From: Bacteroidales bacterium UBA3743
GTDB taxonomy: Bacteria; Bacteroidota; Bacteroidia; Bacteroidales; Paludibacteraceae
Direction of reading: 5' to 3'
NCBI GenBank assembly: GCA_002371265.1
Contig: DFGT01000008.1
Coordinates: 1-64,000, forward strand
DNA length: 64,000 bases
Position numbers and translations under genes: made by a program. The notes under the pieces are model-generated. The model was not told the origin of the DNA, did not search any database, and saw only the letters and a program-made list of their open reading frames with translations. Shown one piece after another: positions 1 to 8,822 of the stretch (position 1 is its first letter; every line of letters starts with the position of its first letter).

Positions 1-1
1 G

Positions 2-1342
2 GATGGCGATGTCGCCAACTGGGACATCAAAACGGCAATGGGAAACGGCTGCATCTACGACACATCAATTGTCCACGAATTGAGAGAAAAAGGAGCCGGC
101 GAATGGGAAATAGACGATGCTCTATACAACGCCCAAAGGGAATATAGCAGATGCATTTTAAAAGCCAAAGATGGCATGAAGCTCAGTCTCAAAGGAAGTG
201 AGGTTGACGCGATCCGTTCTGCCAACAAAACCGCGACAGATCTATTCTGGAAAATCACCAAAGACAACGATCACAAAGACAAGAATGTAATCTTCTCGCC
301 AACAAGTCTACAGTTTGCGCTTGCTATGTTGGTGAACGGAGCAGACAACGACAGCGCTTATTCAGAGATTACTAAAATGTTGGGACAGCAAGATATGCCG
401 CTCGACTTCATGAACAACATGTATGAGAAGCGTATGACAACTTTGATAACAGAGAATCCTATCAAAGTTGAAATCGGAGTGGCAAATGCCGCATTCCTAC
501 AGAATGGCATACATTTTGGCAAAAACTACTTGCAGAGCATTGAAGAATACTATAAAGCGGCAGCAAACAACGTTGATTTCGCTCTTGACACAACATATAA
601 ATTAATGGACAAATGGGCGGAAGAAACAACAAACGGAATGATTCCTTCAATGCAAATCCCTAAAAATCCAGATTTATGGATAGTTTTGGCAAATGCTTTG
701 AGTTTCCAGGCTGAATGGGCGAATAAATTTGACAGATCAGCTACAATTTCCGACACATTCACCACAACGACAGGAGAAAAAAAGAGAGTTGAGAAGATGA
801 GAAATCACTACGAAGGAGGCTATGCGGAAGGAGACAACTATCAGCTAGTCACGCTTAGTTTCTACGAAGGATACGTTATGAATGTAATCCTTCCAAAAGA
901 AGGCGTGACTCCAGAGACGGCTCTTGCAGAAATTGATCTTGACAGCATCCACTATAAGCGTGGACATACAGAAATAGGTCCGGACACAATCTACTGTCCT
1001 TCTCTTTCTCTGCCAAAATTCAATCTAGACGATAAAATTGAATTGAACGAGAGTCTGAAAAAAATCGGATTGGAAAAAACATTCTCTAAAAATTTCAATA
1101 ATATTGCAGAAGGAGCACATGTCTCTAAAATCAAACAGCTGACACATCTGGAAATTGATGAAGACGGTGCAAAAGGTGCTGCAATAACAACAATTTCTAT
1201 GGAAGGATCAGCAATGCAGCAAGAATATAAGAATGTCAAAGTAGACGTGAATCGTCCGTTTATCGTGACAATCAACAAACCACAGTCTCACGAAGTGCTA
1301 TTCATAGGATTGATTAACGATCCGACTCCAAAAGGAGAATAA
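2..1342 (+). CDS. Serpin-family protease inhibitor, 5' end outside window
   Basis: Serpins are suicide inhibitors that trap serine or cysteine proteases through a reactive-centre loop. The reading frame is open from base 2, so the ATG at 38 is probably internal and the true start lies left of the window; 446 residues are visible. The serpin fold begins about 70 residues in (SPTSLQFALAMLVNGA). Near the C-terminus are a hinge-like stretch (EDGAKGAAITTIS) and the conserved strand VNRPFIVTIN followed by LFIGLINDP. The region before the serpin fold is not recognised and may be the end of another domain. The P1 residue cannot be assigned. Bacteroidota serpins are usually surface or secreted inhibitors of host or competitor proteases; location cannot be judged without the N-terminus. 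The serpin call is firm; the target is unknown. Confidence 0.9.
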   Translation, partial: DGDVANWDIKTAMGNGCIYDTSIVHELREKGAGEWEIDDALYNAQREYSRCILKAKDGMKLSLKGSEVDAIRSANKTATDLFWKITKDNDHKDKNVIFSPTSLQFALAMLVNGADNDSAYSEITKMLGQQDMPLDFMNNMYEKRMTTLITENPIKVEIGVANAAFLQNGIHFGKNYLQSIEEYYKAAANNVDFALDTTYKLMDKWAEETTNGMIPSMQIPKNPDLWIVLANALSFQAEWANKFDRSATISDTFTTTTGEKKRVEKMRNHYEGGYAEGDNYQLVTLSFYEGYVMNVILPKEGVTPETALAEIDLDSIHYKRGHTEIGPDTIYCPSLSLPKFNLDDKIELNESLKKIGLEKTFSKNFNNIAEGAHVSKIKQLTHLEIDEDGAKGAAITTISMEGSAMQQEYKNVKVDVNRPFIVTINKPQSHEVLFIGLINDPTPKGE

Positions 1343-1360
1343 CAATTTTTTCCAACATAA

Positions 1361-1391
1361 AAATCCCGGCCACACCACGTAGCCGGGATTT
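1361..1391. terminator. Bidirectional intrinsic terminator
   Basis: A 10-bp perfect stem (AAATCCCGGC, 1361-1370, with GCCGGGATTT, 1382-1391) has A/T runs on both sides. It separates the serpin gene from the convergent cysteine synthase gene and can end both transcripts. Confidence 0.85.
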
Positions 1392-1443
1392 TTATTTTCT
1401 AAACGAAACCGAACTTATCATTCCACATTCCTAATTCTTAATT

Positions 1444-2388
1444 TTATAGAGGATACTCGTCGAATGCGTAAAGCACAGTAGACAAGTAGCGCTCGCCAGT
1501 GTCAGGCAAAAGAGTAACGATTGTTTTGCCTTTGTTTTCTGGACGTTTAGCCAACAAAGAGGCTCCAAATGCAGCAGCACCAGATGAGATTCCCACAAGT
1601 AGTCCCTCTTGCTGAGCCAACTCTCTGCCAGTGCGGATGGCATCATCGTTGTCGATCATCAAAACCTCATCAACTACATCAGCATTGAATGTGCGTGGCA
1701 CAAAACCAGCTCCGATACCCTGAATCTTGTGTGGACCACTTGGTTTACCGTTAAGCACTGCCGACGTAGCTGGTTCAACGCCGTAAACCTTAATCGCAGG
1801 ATTTTTCTCCTTCAAATACTTTGCGATACCACTGATTGTTCCGCCAGTTCCAATTCCAGCGACGAAAATGTCAATTTTTCCTTCAGTCTGAGCCCAGATC
1901 TCCGGACCTGTTGTGGCGTAATGTTTTGCCGGATTGGCAGGGTTTTCAAATTGCTGTAGGATCACAGATCCTGGAATGCTAGTCCTAAGTTCCTCAGCAG
2001 CCCTAATAGCTCCAGCCATACCCTCGCGACCACTTGTCAGACGAACTTCAGCACCGTAAGCCTTGACAAGATTACGACGCTCAACGCTCATTGTCTCTGG
2101 CATAGTTAAAATAAGGTGGTAACCTTTTACCGCGCTGACCAAAGCAAGACCGACACCAGTGTTTCCGGAAGTAGGTTCTATAATTGTAGCTCCAGGTTTC
2201 AAGATGCCTTTTGCTTCAGCATCTTCAATCATAGCCAAAGCGATACGATCCTTCACACTTCCGCCAGGATTAAAATATTCCACTTTTGCAATAATAGATT
2301 TATCAAGCCCCTGCTTTGCAGAAAACTTATTCAATGAAAGTAGCGGTGTATTACCGACTAACTCAGTAAGTGATTGTGCTATTGCCAT
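1444..2388 (-). CDS. cysK: Cysteine synthase A (O-acetylserine sulfhydrylase)
   Basis: This PLP enzyme makes L-cysteine from O-acetylserine and sulfide in the cytoplasm. The protein has 314 residues, the usual length. The Schiff-base lysine is K46 in NPGGSVKDR. The substrate loop TSGNTG is at 73-78, the phosphate-binding GTGGTISG lies near 180, and GISSGAA is near the C-terminus. It stands alone on the minus strand, convergent with the serpin gene. A TAATTTTG -7 element 22 bp upstream of the start suggests its own promoter. CysK and CysM are hard to separate by eye; the GIGAGF motif and length favour CysK. Confidence 0.95.
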   Translation of the reverse strand: MAIAQSLTELVGNTPLLSLNKFSAKQGLDKSIIAKVEYFNPGGSVKDRIALAMIEDAEAKGILKPGATIIEPTSGNTGVGLALVSAVKGYHLILTMPETMSVERRNLVKAYGAEVRLTSGREGMAGAIRAAEELRTSIPGSVILQQFENPANPAKHYATTGPEIWAQTEGKIDIFVAGIGTGGTISGIAKYLKEKNPAIKVYGVEPATSAVLNGKPSGPHKIQGIGAGFVPRTFNADVVDEVLMIDNDDAIRTGRELAQQEGLLVGISSGAAAFGASLLAKRPENKGKTIVTLLPDTGERYLSTVLYAFDEYPL

Positions 2389-2409
2389 AATTAATTATTT
2401 TTAATGACA

Positions 2410-2417
2410 CAAAATTA
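2410..2417 (-). promoter_or_regulatory. Candidate -7 element for cysK
   Basis: Read on the minus strand this is TAATTTTG, matching the Bacteroidota TAnnTTTG element, 22 bp upstream of the cysK start codon. No good TTTG -33 element is visible at the expected spacing. Confidence 0.45.
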
Positions 2418-2520
2418 CACTATTTTGACAAATCATAGAATCACATATGTTTGTTATTTTAGAGGGAAAAGTCAAAAACAAAATAATAAACGTGAATTTG
2501 ACGAAATCAAAAAGATAGCT

Positions 2521-2610
2521 GGAGTGTCATAACTGAGGATTGTTAAGTGCCCATGTTTGATTGATATCGGCCCTAATCCCTTTCCACGTGCGAGCCGTAG
2601 GCGAGCACAT
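2521..2610. repeat. Dispersed intergenic repeat, copy A
   Basis: It shares GTGTCATAAC, GGATTGTTAAG, CCCTAA-CCCTT and GTGCGAGCC-TAG-CGA-CAC blocks with copy C (10134-10206), and the second half with copy B (5928-5970). The end block is an imperfect palindrome (GTGCGAGCC / GGCGAGCAC). All three copies lie between genes. Confidence 0.6.
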
Positions 2611-2889
2611 AAAATTTAATAAAACCACAGAGAGAAAAAGTTCACAGAGAAAGACTTCGTCTTTTTATGAGAAAAGGAGGTTAAATATTAATCAGAAAGA
2701 GGAAAAAGATTCACAGATTACAATTATCGAACTAACGTTAATCTATGGAGATTGAGAATCTGTTTTAGAAACTATTTAAGTTTTATGGATATTGACCTAA
2801 CCATCTCTCCAGCGAATTCGTAAGGACGAGAATTAAAATTAAGCAGTTTATGATTGACTAACATAATTCTGCATAAAATTCACAAAATA

Positions 2890-2920
2890 TTGTTGTAATC
2901 CAAATTTATTTTTAATTTTG
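2890..2920 (+). promoter_or_regulatory. Promoter of the GH5 cellulase gene
   Basis: TTG at 2890-2892, a 20-bp spacer and TAATTTTG at 2913-2920 fit the Bacteroidota housekeeping promoter. Transcription would start near 2927, giving a 5' leader of about 135 nt. Confidence 0.6.
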
Positions 2921-3061
2921 CGACCGTTAGTCCTACGTCGCAAGACGGCAAACACTGAGTTATCAGAAATATGACTATAACAATTTGACGTCCGGATATG
3001 ATTTTCCTTAACGGATTCATACCGTCTTTAGTTTAGTAAGTAAATATAATATGTAAATACC

Positions 3062-5791
3062 ATGAAAAAGAATTACGCAAAAGTGGGATGGCTTTCAGCA
3101 TTCCTTCTTTTATCTGCGTCGGTGCACAGCCAAGTCAAGGTTGAGGCAGAAGACTTTACCGATGTCAAGAGTCTTTCATCGGAAATCATCACCGAAAATG
3201 GAGGCAAAACGATCGGATACTTCGACGAAGAAGGTGAGCAACTTACGTACGAAGTTGATATTCCATCAGATGGACTATACCAAGTGTCATTCCATTATCT
3301 TACGGGAAAAGACGGAAATGTAAAGATTCAGGATGCCGACGGCAACTATTACATTTTCGACACACAAGCAAACAATGCAGAAAAATGGTGGGAAGTGCCA
3401 ATGAGCAACTGGCCAGACTTTCCAAAAGATGAGAGTGCATTGTTTCCATTGAAAGCAGGAAAACAGAAATTCAATGTCATCTGTACAGGAAAATCCGTAA
3501 ACATTGACTATTTCACATTCACAAAGACATCTTCTACTGATGCCAACGTGACTAAGATCACAACGTCTCCAAGCAAATTGAACCTAATGCCAAGCGAAAC
3601 TATCGACATCATCGCAAGAGGCTACAACAATGCTGGAGAATTGATTGCAGCCAACACAAAATGGTCATCAAACGCATCTAATGGTCGTTACAAAGCTTCA
3701 AACAGCGAAGGTTCAGATGTGATCACAATCACAATGGGTGAGACTGTCAAGGAGTTGAAGGTCAAAATTGCAAAGCCAACTAAAAGACAGGATTTTGTTG
3801 TAACAAAGAATGGCAAACTTAACACAAAAGACGGTGCTGTCCGTAATGAGAAAGGTGATAAGGTTTGTTTGATGGGACCAAGCTGGTTCTGGAGTTGTTC
3901 GGCTCCACAGTGGTGGAAAGCAGAGACAGTCGATTATTTGGTGGAGAACTGGAATATCCAGTTGATCCGTCTGCCAGTTTCAATTGCCCCTGGAGACAAC
4001 ACTTGGACAGATCACAGTGCAACTTGGAACACAGACAACTACCTACACAGTCCTGAATATACAAAAGCATTGGTGGACGATATGGTACGCGCCGCAATCG
4101 AGAACGACATCTACGTCATCATCGACTTCCACGAGCACTATGCAGAGCACTGGGTTGACCTTGCTAAAGACTTCTTCACATATTTCGCAACAAAATGGGG
4201 TGATTATCCAAATGTAATGTATGAAATCTTCAACGAACCTAAGTGTGACGACGGAACTGTTGTCCAATATGCTAAAAAGATCATTCCTACAATCAGAGAT
4301 ATTGACACAGACAACGTGATCATCGTCGGTTCGAGCGAATACTCACGTCACCCAGATCAAGTAACCGATGCAGGACAAGGATATTCAAATATTGCCTACA
4401 CTTGGCACGGATATATTGAGTGGGGACACCAGGGAGACTGGAACGGAAAATCTTCTTGGAACAACGGAGTCCCTGTAGTCGTTACAGAATGGGGTATGGA
4501 TCCAGGAAACACAGGAGGTCTGCTTGACAAATATAAGCAAGCCGGCGTAATGTCAGCATTCTGGTCAATGAGTAATAAGGGAGGAAATGACGCAAAATGG
4601 TCAGTACTTAAGGATGACTGTTTCAAAACTACGGGCTGGAGTGAATCCGACATGACAGAAGACGGAAAATATATGCTTAACCAATGTAAAGGTTGGATCA
4701 ACTACAAGCCAGTTGTAACCACTCCTGTAGTTAAAGAATTGTCTATGAGCATCTGCAGTGCTAAGAAATTCTTCTTGCCTACAGACGAAACTACACTTAC
4801 TGGAGATGCAGCCGGCGGAAGCGAAAACTACAAGTTTGCTTGGAAGCAGGTGTCTGGACCTAACGATGCCACAATCGCAAACGCTAATTCCGCAACAACA
4901 AAAGTCAGCGGTCTGACAGAAGGTGAATACGTATTCCGTTTGACAGTAAACGATGGCGAGGATGAGGTTTCAGAGTCTGTAAAGGTAACCGTATTGCCAG
5001 AAGGATATGTTGATCCAGGCTTGATCGACGATATGGAAGACAACGACGTAATCACTAAGTGGGGCGGACGTTGGAAGAGCAAAGACGACTCTGACAAGAA
5101 CGCAAATCCTCACACTCAGATCACTGCTTCTGACGATCTTGTAAAAGACGGTGTTGTAAAAGTTGACTACACAATGGGTAAACAATGGAACGGTGAAGGC
5201 TGGATGGGTGATCCATATTGCAGTGTCGACATGTACTTAAAGAAGAGTGAAGAAGGAGAAGACCTTTCAAGCTGTGAAAAGATCACTTACAGATATAAAG
5301 GTCCTGCTCACGAATTCCGCGTATGTATGACAGCTGTCACTGACGATGACTACCACACTAAGAACGTATCTGCATCATCAGACTGGACTGAAGTTTCTGT
5401 CACATGGGGCAATTTGAAACAAGCTTCCGACTGGGGTAAGGATATTGAATTCGACGCAGCTAGCATCGACAAGTTGAGTTGGCAGATCAAGGACGGTGTT
5501 GGCAATAAAGGCACTTTGTATATCGACGACGTGACTTGTGTAGGCGGACAATCAAATGTAGAGAACATCACAGACGAGACTTCATTTGTGATTGCTCCAA
5601 ACCCTGCAAAGAACGGTGTTGCTAACATCTACGTAGCTGAAAGATGTGATGTCACAGTCACAGACATGACAGGTAGAGTTGTAGCTCAATTTGTAGCGGT
5701 TCCTGAGCTTGACAACAAGATCAGCATCAGAAAGACTGGCATCTATGTAGTGAAGGCAGGCAACAGCATCCAGAAATTGATCGTGAAATAA
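3062..5791 (+). CDS. Secreted multidomain GH5 cellulase with T9SS sorting domain
   Basis: Predicted endo-acting beta-glucanase, exported and fixed at the cell surface or released. Order of parts in 909 residues: signal peptide (1-23, ending VHSQ); a CBM6/CBM35-like carbohydrate-binding domain (about 25-155); a Big-like domain (160-238); the GH5 catalytic domain (about 245-548) with acid/base E392 in IFNEP and nucleophile E476 in VVVTEWG; a PKD-like domain (about 555-648); a CBM11-like domain (about 652-835); and a type A T9SS C-terminal sorting domain (about 838-909, starting near FVIAPNPAKNG and ending QKLIVK). It is monocistronic, with its own promoter and terminator. GH5 membership and the T9SS tail are clear; exact subfamily and substrate (cellulose, beta-glucan or mannan) are inferred only. 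Confidence 0.92.
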   Translation: MKKNYAKVGWLSAFLLLSASVHSQVKVEAEDFTDVKSLSSEIITENGGKTIGYFDEEGEQLTYEVDIPSDGLYQVSFHYLTGKDGNVKIQDADGNYYIFDTQANNAEKWWEVPMSNWPDFPKDESALFPLKAGKQKFNVICTGKSVNIDYFTFTKTSSTDANVTKITTSPSKLNLMPSETIDIIARGYNNAGELIAANTKWSSNASNGRYKASNSEGSDVITITMGETVKELKVKIAKPTKRQDFVVTKNGKLNTKDGAVRNEKGDKVCLMGPSWFWSCSAPQWWKAETVDYLVENWNIQLIRLPVSIAPGDNTWTDHSATWNTDNYLHSPEYTKALVDDMVRAAIENDIYVIIDFHEHYAEHWVDLAKDFFTYFATKWGDYPNVMYEIFNEPKCDDGTVVQYAKKIIPTIRDIDTDNVIIVGSSEYSRHPDQVTDAGQGYSNIAYTWHGYIEWGHQGDWNGKSSWNNGVPVVVTEWGMDPGNTGGLLDKYKQAGVMSAFWSMSNKGGNDAKWSVLKDDCFKTTGWSESDMTEDGKYMLNQCKGWINYKPVVTTPVVKELSMSICSAKKFFLPTDETTLTGDAAGGSENYKFAWKQVSGPNDATIANANSATTKVSGLTEGEYVFRLTVNDGEDEVSESVKVTVLPEGYVDPGLIDDMEDNDVITKWGGRWKSKDDSDKNANPHTQITASDDLVKDGVVKVDYTMGKQWNGEGWMGDPYCSVDMYLKKSEEGEDLSSCEKITYRYKGPAHEFRVCMTAVTDDDYHTKNVSASSDWTEVSVTWGNLKQASDWGKDIEFDAASIDKLSWQIKDGVGNKGTLYIDDVTCVGGQSNVENITDETSFVIAPNPAKNGVANIYVAERCDVTVTDMTGRVVAQFVAVPELDNKISIRKTGIYVVKAGNSIQKLIVK

Positions 5792-5818
5792 ATAAATATC
5801 ACATCAAAATAACACAAG

Positions 5819-5849
5819 AAAGGTCGGGCAAAACGCTCGACCTTTTTTT
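5819..5849 (+). terminator. Terminator of the cellulase gene
   Basis: Stem AAAGGTCG (5819-5826) pairs with CGACCTTT (5838-5845), followed by a run of T, 28 bp after the stop codon. Confidence 0.85.
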
Positions 5850-6164
5850 CCTCTATAAAACGATTGATTAGATTTGGAACATTTTGCCCACACAATCATT
5901 AAATTCACTTATAGATTTGAAGATTTTCCCTAACCCTTTTTTCTCTAGTGCGATCCGAAGGCGAGCACATAATAAACAATAAAGAGCTCTCAGATATTGT
6001 AGTGTAAGTTTCCAGATCTATCAAACAAGGATACTTAATAATCCTCATTTTAGTTGACAAACGAGTTTATCTTTAAAAAATATTAAACGAATTTAACCAG
6101 TTTCTAAATAATAAATCCTGACAAAACTGTATATTTGTGTACAGACATTTATTAACAAAACGCC
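5850..6164. other. Intergenic region with repeat copy B
   Basis: There is no gene in this stretch. It contains the short copy B of the dispersed repeat at 5928-5970 and, close to the next gene, a TATATTTG element at 6130-6137 that fits the -7 consensus for the lipoprotein gene; no clear -33 element is seen. Confidence 0.5.
5928..5970. repeat. Dispersed intergenic repeat, copy B (short)
   Basis: This is the CCCTAACCC block followed by GTGCGATCCGAAGGCGAGCAC, matching the right half of copies A and C. The left half (GTGTCATAAC, GGATTGTTAAG) is absent. Confidence 0.55.
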
Positions 6165-7919
6165 ATGCTTATGAGAAAATGCATTTTCAAAACTATCTGT
6201 ATATCATTACTTGCTCTAATAGCAAATGCTTGCGTAGACACATCTAAAGACACAATTAAATATTCACCAAAAGAGAGAACCACAATAAAAGGTAAGATAT
6301 GTGACGCGAATGGGAACAACCTTACCAATGTCACTATAATCTCAGGAAACAATCAAGCCACAACCGATTCGCTTGGACATTTCAACATCGAAGTCGACAC
6401 TCTCATAGGCAATCGTCACGTGCTACGAATTCAGAAGGACGGATATTTCGACCGTATCTACTCAAAAATGGTCAGCGACACAATGAACTACCCTATCCAA
6501 TTGATAAAGAAAGAACCGTCGAAATTTGTGACATTAAAAAAATTCAATGCAAATGAAGGAGTCATAATTAAGGTCAACGGTGCGACGGTGACAATTCCGG
6601 AATCGAGTCTAGCAAAAAACGACGGTTCCGACTATAACGGGACAGTCGACATTTCCGTCGTCTACCTATCTCCGACAGAATCTCCAGCCATGGAGCCACT
6701 TATGCCTGGTGCCGACCTTATGGCCATTGCCAATGACGGAGATACAGTTCCGCTAATCTCTTATGGAATGGTGAATGTGGAGATGAGCGACGAGGATGGA
6801 AATCCACTGCAGTTGAAAGACGGTTGTGAAGCATACTTGAAGTATCCCGCCCCCAAAGGATTCACCAGCCACGACACTATCCCACTCTGGTATTTCAACG
6901 AAGAGTCAGGATTATGGGTGGAAGAAGGATACACAACCAGACAAGGAGACGAATATGTAGGGTCTGTCAGACATTTCACTTGGTGGAATTGTGATATAAA
7001 ATTGGAAAATGGAGCCAGATTACGTTGCCGTCTTATAAATTTTCCATACCACTCAGTATGCATTTGTTCTGCACCAGACACCATATCAACAAGTGTAGTA
7101 AATGAGACATGTACATCAAACTTATTCCCCAACAGGCCATTTTCCATCGCTGGTGTAAAAATGCGTTCATTAAAACCGGGAGAATTTCTTGACACAACAA
7201 TTTGTGTCAACAGATTCGTCTTTCAAGACATCAATGGCAACACTTTGAAATCCGTGAAATTCAAGATTAAAGATGTGCTATATTACTCTAATGGTGAAAA
7301 CCCTATCATTGTTCCTATTGATAAGAATGAGGAGACCACCATTCGCTTCCAAAAATATGAGACAAAAACCATAACTAAAGACGATTTTAATTCAGAAAAC
7401 GTATGTGTCATCGTCTGCAAACCGCTTGAAAAAAAGAATACTTCACCATCATTAATCAGCAATGTCGCAACTGAATCCAATAAAGGATCCGCACAAAATG
7501 CAACTACTGAGGTAAACAATGAAATTGATGAGGAATGGGACAATAACGACACAACAGTATACGAAGGAACAAGACTTGAAATCAACCCGTTATCGGAGAA
7601 TCAGTCATACTATACTTCATTTTTACGAAAAAACATAAAATATCCGACAACATGTATGGAGACTGGCATACAAGGAAGAGTCTTTGTAGAATTCATTATA
7701 GAAAAAGACGGAAGTGTATCAAACGTCAGAGTGGCGAATTCTGTTCAGTTAAAGGTTGGAAGCAACCAAAAAGTCGATAATAAAAGCAAAGATTTTGAAT
7801 TATTGGAACAAGAAGCAGTTCGCGTAGTGAACCTATTTAAAGGATTGCAACCCGGAATTAAAAACGGCAACATTGTTCGAACAAAACAACTAATACCTGT
7901 AATATTCAAATTAAATTAA
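6165..7919 (+). CDS. Lipoprotein with carboxypeptidase-regulatory-like and TonB C-terminal domains
   Basis: 584 residues of unknown function. A lipoprotein signal ends in LIANAC, with lipidation at C23 (C21 if the second ATG at 6171 is used, which is equally plausible). Residues about 40-105 form a carboxypeptidase regulatory-like beta sandwich (TIKGKICDANGN, TTDSLGHFNIEV). A long middle region (about 120-290) is predicted beta-rich and ends with a Trp-rich stretch (FTWWNCD). The last 100 residues match the TonB C-terminal domain (IKYPTTCMETGIQGRVFVEF). TonB_C normally sits on an inner-membrane anchored protein, so its presence on a lipoprotein is odd. In Bacteroidota such domains also occur on proteins not tied to TonB energy transfer. 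It sits alone between the cellulase and gmhA genes. Confidence 0.75.
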   Translation: MLMRKCIFKTICISLLALIANACVDTSKDTIKYSPKERTTIKGKICDANGNNLTNVTIISGNNQATTDSLGHFNIEVDTLIGNRHVLRIQKDGYFDRIYSKMVSDTMNYPIQLIKKEPSKFVTLKKFNANEGVIIKVNGATVTIPESSLAKNDGSDYNGTVDISVVYLSPTESPAMEPLMPGADLMAIANDGDTVPLISYGMVNVEMSDEDGNPLQLKDGCEAYLKYPAPKGFTSHDTIPLWYFNEESGLWVEEGYTTRQGDEYVGSVRHFTWWNCDIKLENGARLRCRLINFPYHSVCICSAPDTISTSVVNETCTSNLFPNRPFSIAGVKMRSLKPGEFLDTTICVNRFVFQDINGNTLKSVKFKIKDVLYYSNGENPIIVPIDKNEETTIRFQKYETKTITKDDFNSENVCVIVCKPLEKKNTSPSLISNVATESNKGSAQNATTEVNNEIDEEWDNNDTTVYEGTRLEINPLSENQSYYTSFLRKNIKYPTTCMETGIQGRVFVEFIIEKDGSVSNVRVANSVQLKVGSNQKVDNKSKDFELLEQEAVRVVNLFKGLQPGIKNGNIVRTKQLIPVIFKLN

Positions 7920-7920
7920 A

Positions 7921-7946
7921 AGAGACGCTGCAACCGCAACGTCTCT
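7921..7946. terminator. Stem-loop between convergent genes
   Basis: AGAGACG (7921-7927) pairs with CGTCTCT (7940-7946), directly after the lipoprotein stop codon and 24 bp from the gmhA stop codon. It is a likely shared terminator, though the T tract is weak. Confidence 0.55.
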
Positions 7947-7969
7947 ACACTTTTCAATCACATTAATTC

Positions 7970-8590
7970 TTATTTCCAGAATGTCTCTTCTAGTTTCAGG
8001 CAGAACCAGTGATAAACCGGAAGATGCAATTCCTGGATCATATAAGTCTCCGTTTGCGGCACACGCACACAAACATCAGCGATCGCAGAAAGTTTGCTTT
8101 CATTGGCACCCGTAAGACCAATCACCTTCAAACCTTTTGCCTTAGCCACAGTAGCGGCATACAACACATTCTGACTGTTTCCCGAAGTAGAGATGGCAAG
8201 AAGCACGTCTCCTTCGCAGCCATACCCCTGAACTTGTTGAGCGAAACACATTAGCGGTTCACAATCGTTGAGATATGCGGTCGTCAAAGCCACATGGCCA
8301 TCCAATGCGATTGCAGGCAAGGCTTCCTGAAGTTTGTCGACAAGATTCTTTCCCATTACAGGATCAAGAGCCATAATCGCGTCGCTCTCTTTTTTGCTTA
8401 TCTTACGAGGGTTTCTGAACCCCTTCATCAATTCGCCTACAATATGTTCTGCATCAGCCGCGCTACCGCCATTTCCACAAATCAACAACTTATGACCTTT
8501 GGAATAGCACTCAACAAGTGTATCCAACATCGCCTGCAAATCAGCGGAGCACACTGAAAGTGCAGGATATCGATTTAACAAATTCAACAT
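7970..8590 (-). CDS. gmhA: SIS-domain phosphosugar isomerase, GmhA-like
   Basis: GmhA converts sedoheptulose 7-phosphate to D-glycero-D-manno-heptose 7-phosphate for LPS or S-layer heptose. The 206-residue protein is one SIS domain with the phosphate-binding motif GNGGSAADAEHIVGEL near residue 40, AISTSGNS near 130 and the C-terminal EELHLPVYHWFC-type helix (here QELHLPVYHWF). Length is typical of GmhA. The related DiaA has the same fold but is confined to proteobacteria. It is monocistronic and divergent from galE. Assignment to the heptose pathway is likely but not proven, since no other heptose gene is in the window. Confidence 0.85.
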   Translation of the reverse strand: MLNLLNRYPALSVCSADLQAMLDTLVECYSKGHKLLICGNGGSAADAEHIVGELMKGFRNPRKISKKESDAIMALDPVMGKNLVDKLQEALPAIALDGHVALTTAYLNDCEPLMCFAQQVQGYGCEGDVLLAISTSGNSQNVLYAATVAKAKGLKVIGLTGANESKLSAIADVCVRVPQTETYMIQELHLPVYHWFCLKLEETFWK

Positions 8591-8785
8591 AAGTTACATA
8601 TTTTATACAAATGTAAGCAAATTATTGTTGTCCTACAAATTGTAGGATTACTTATACAACATCAAATTCAAATTATCCACCACAAAAGGGATTTTTGACA
8701 TTGATAAATTCTTAAAAAAGATTAACAAAAACGAAAGCAACATCAAAATGAAAACAAAAAAATAATTTTCATACAGCATTTTTTA

Positions 8786-8793
8786 TAATTTTG
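8786..8793 (+). promoter_or_regulatory. Candidate -7 element for galE
   Basis: TAATTTTG lies 29 bp upstream of the galE ATG and matches the TAnnTTTG consensus. The -33 region is A-rich without a clear TTTG. Confidence 0.45.
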
Positions 8794-8822
8794 CAGAAAT
8801 TCAGTGTTAATAAGTAAAAATA

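Larger units (their letters stand above)
2389..3061. other. 673-bp intergenic region with repeat remnants
   Basis: This gap between the divergent cysK and cellulase genes has no convincing gene. It holds copy A of a dispersed repeat (2521-2610), then a stretch rich in CACAGAGA and a small hairpin (AAAGAC 2650-2655 with GTCTTT 2659-2664), and the cellulase promoter (2890-2920). A 64-codon reading frame at 2561-2755 runs through the repeat and looks non-coding. Confidence 0.6.

Noticed and set aside
2561..2755. 64-codon frame upstream of the cellulase
   Set aside because: It runs through dispersed repeat copy A, has low-complexity Lys/Glu composition and no promoter.
6761..7210. 149-codon antisense frame inside the lipoprotein gene
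   Set aside because: It is a shadow of the coding strand with no motif or start signal.
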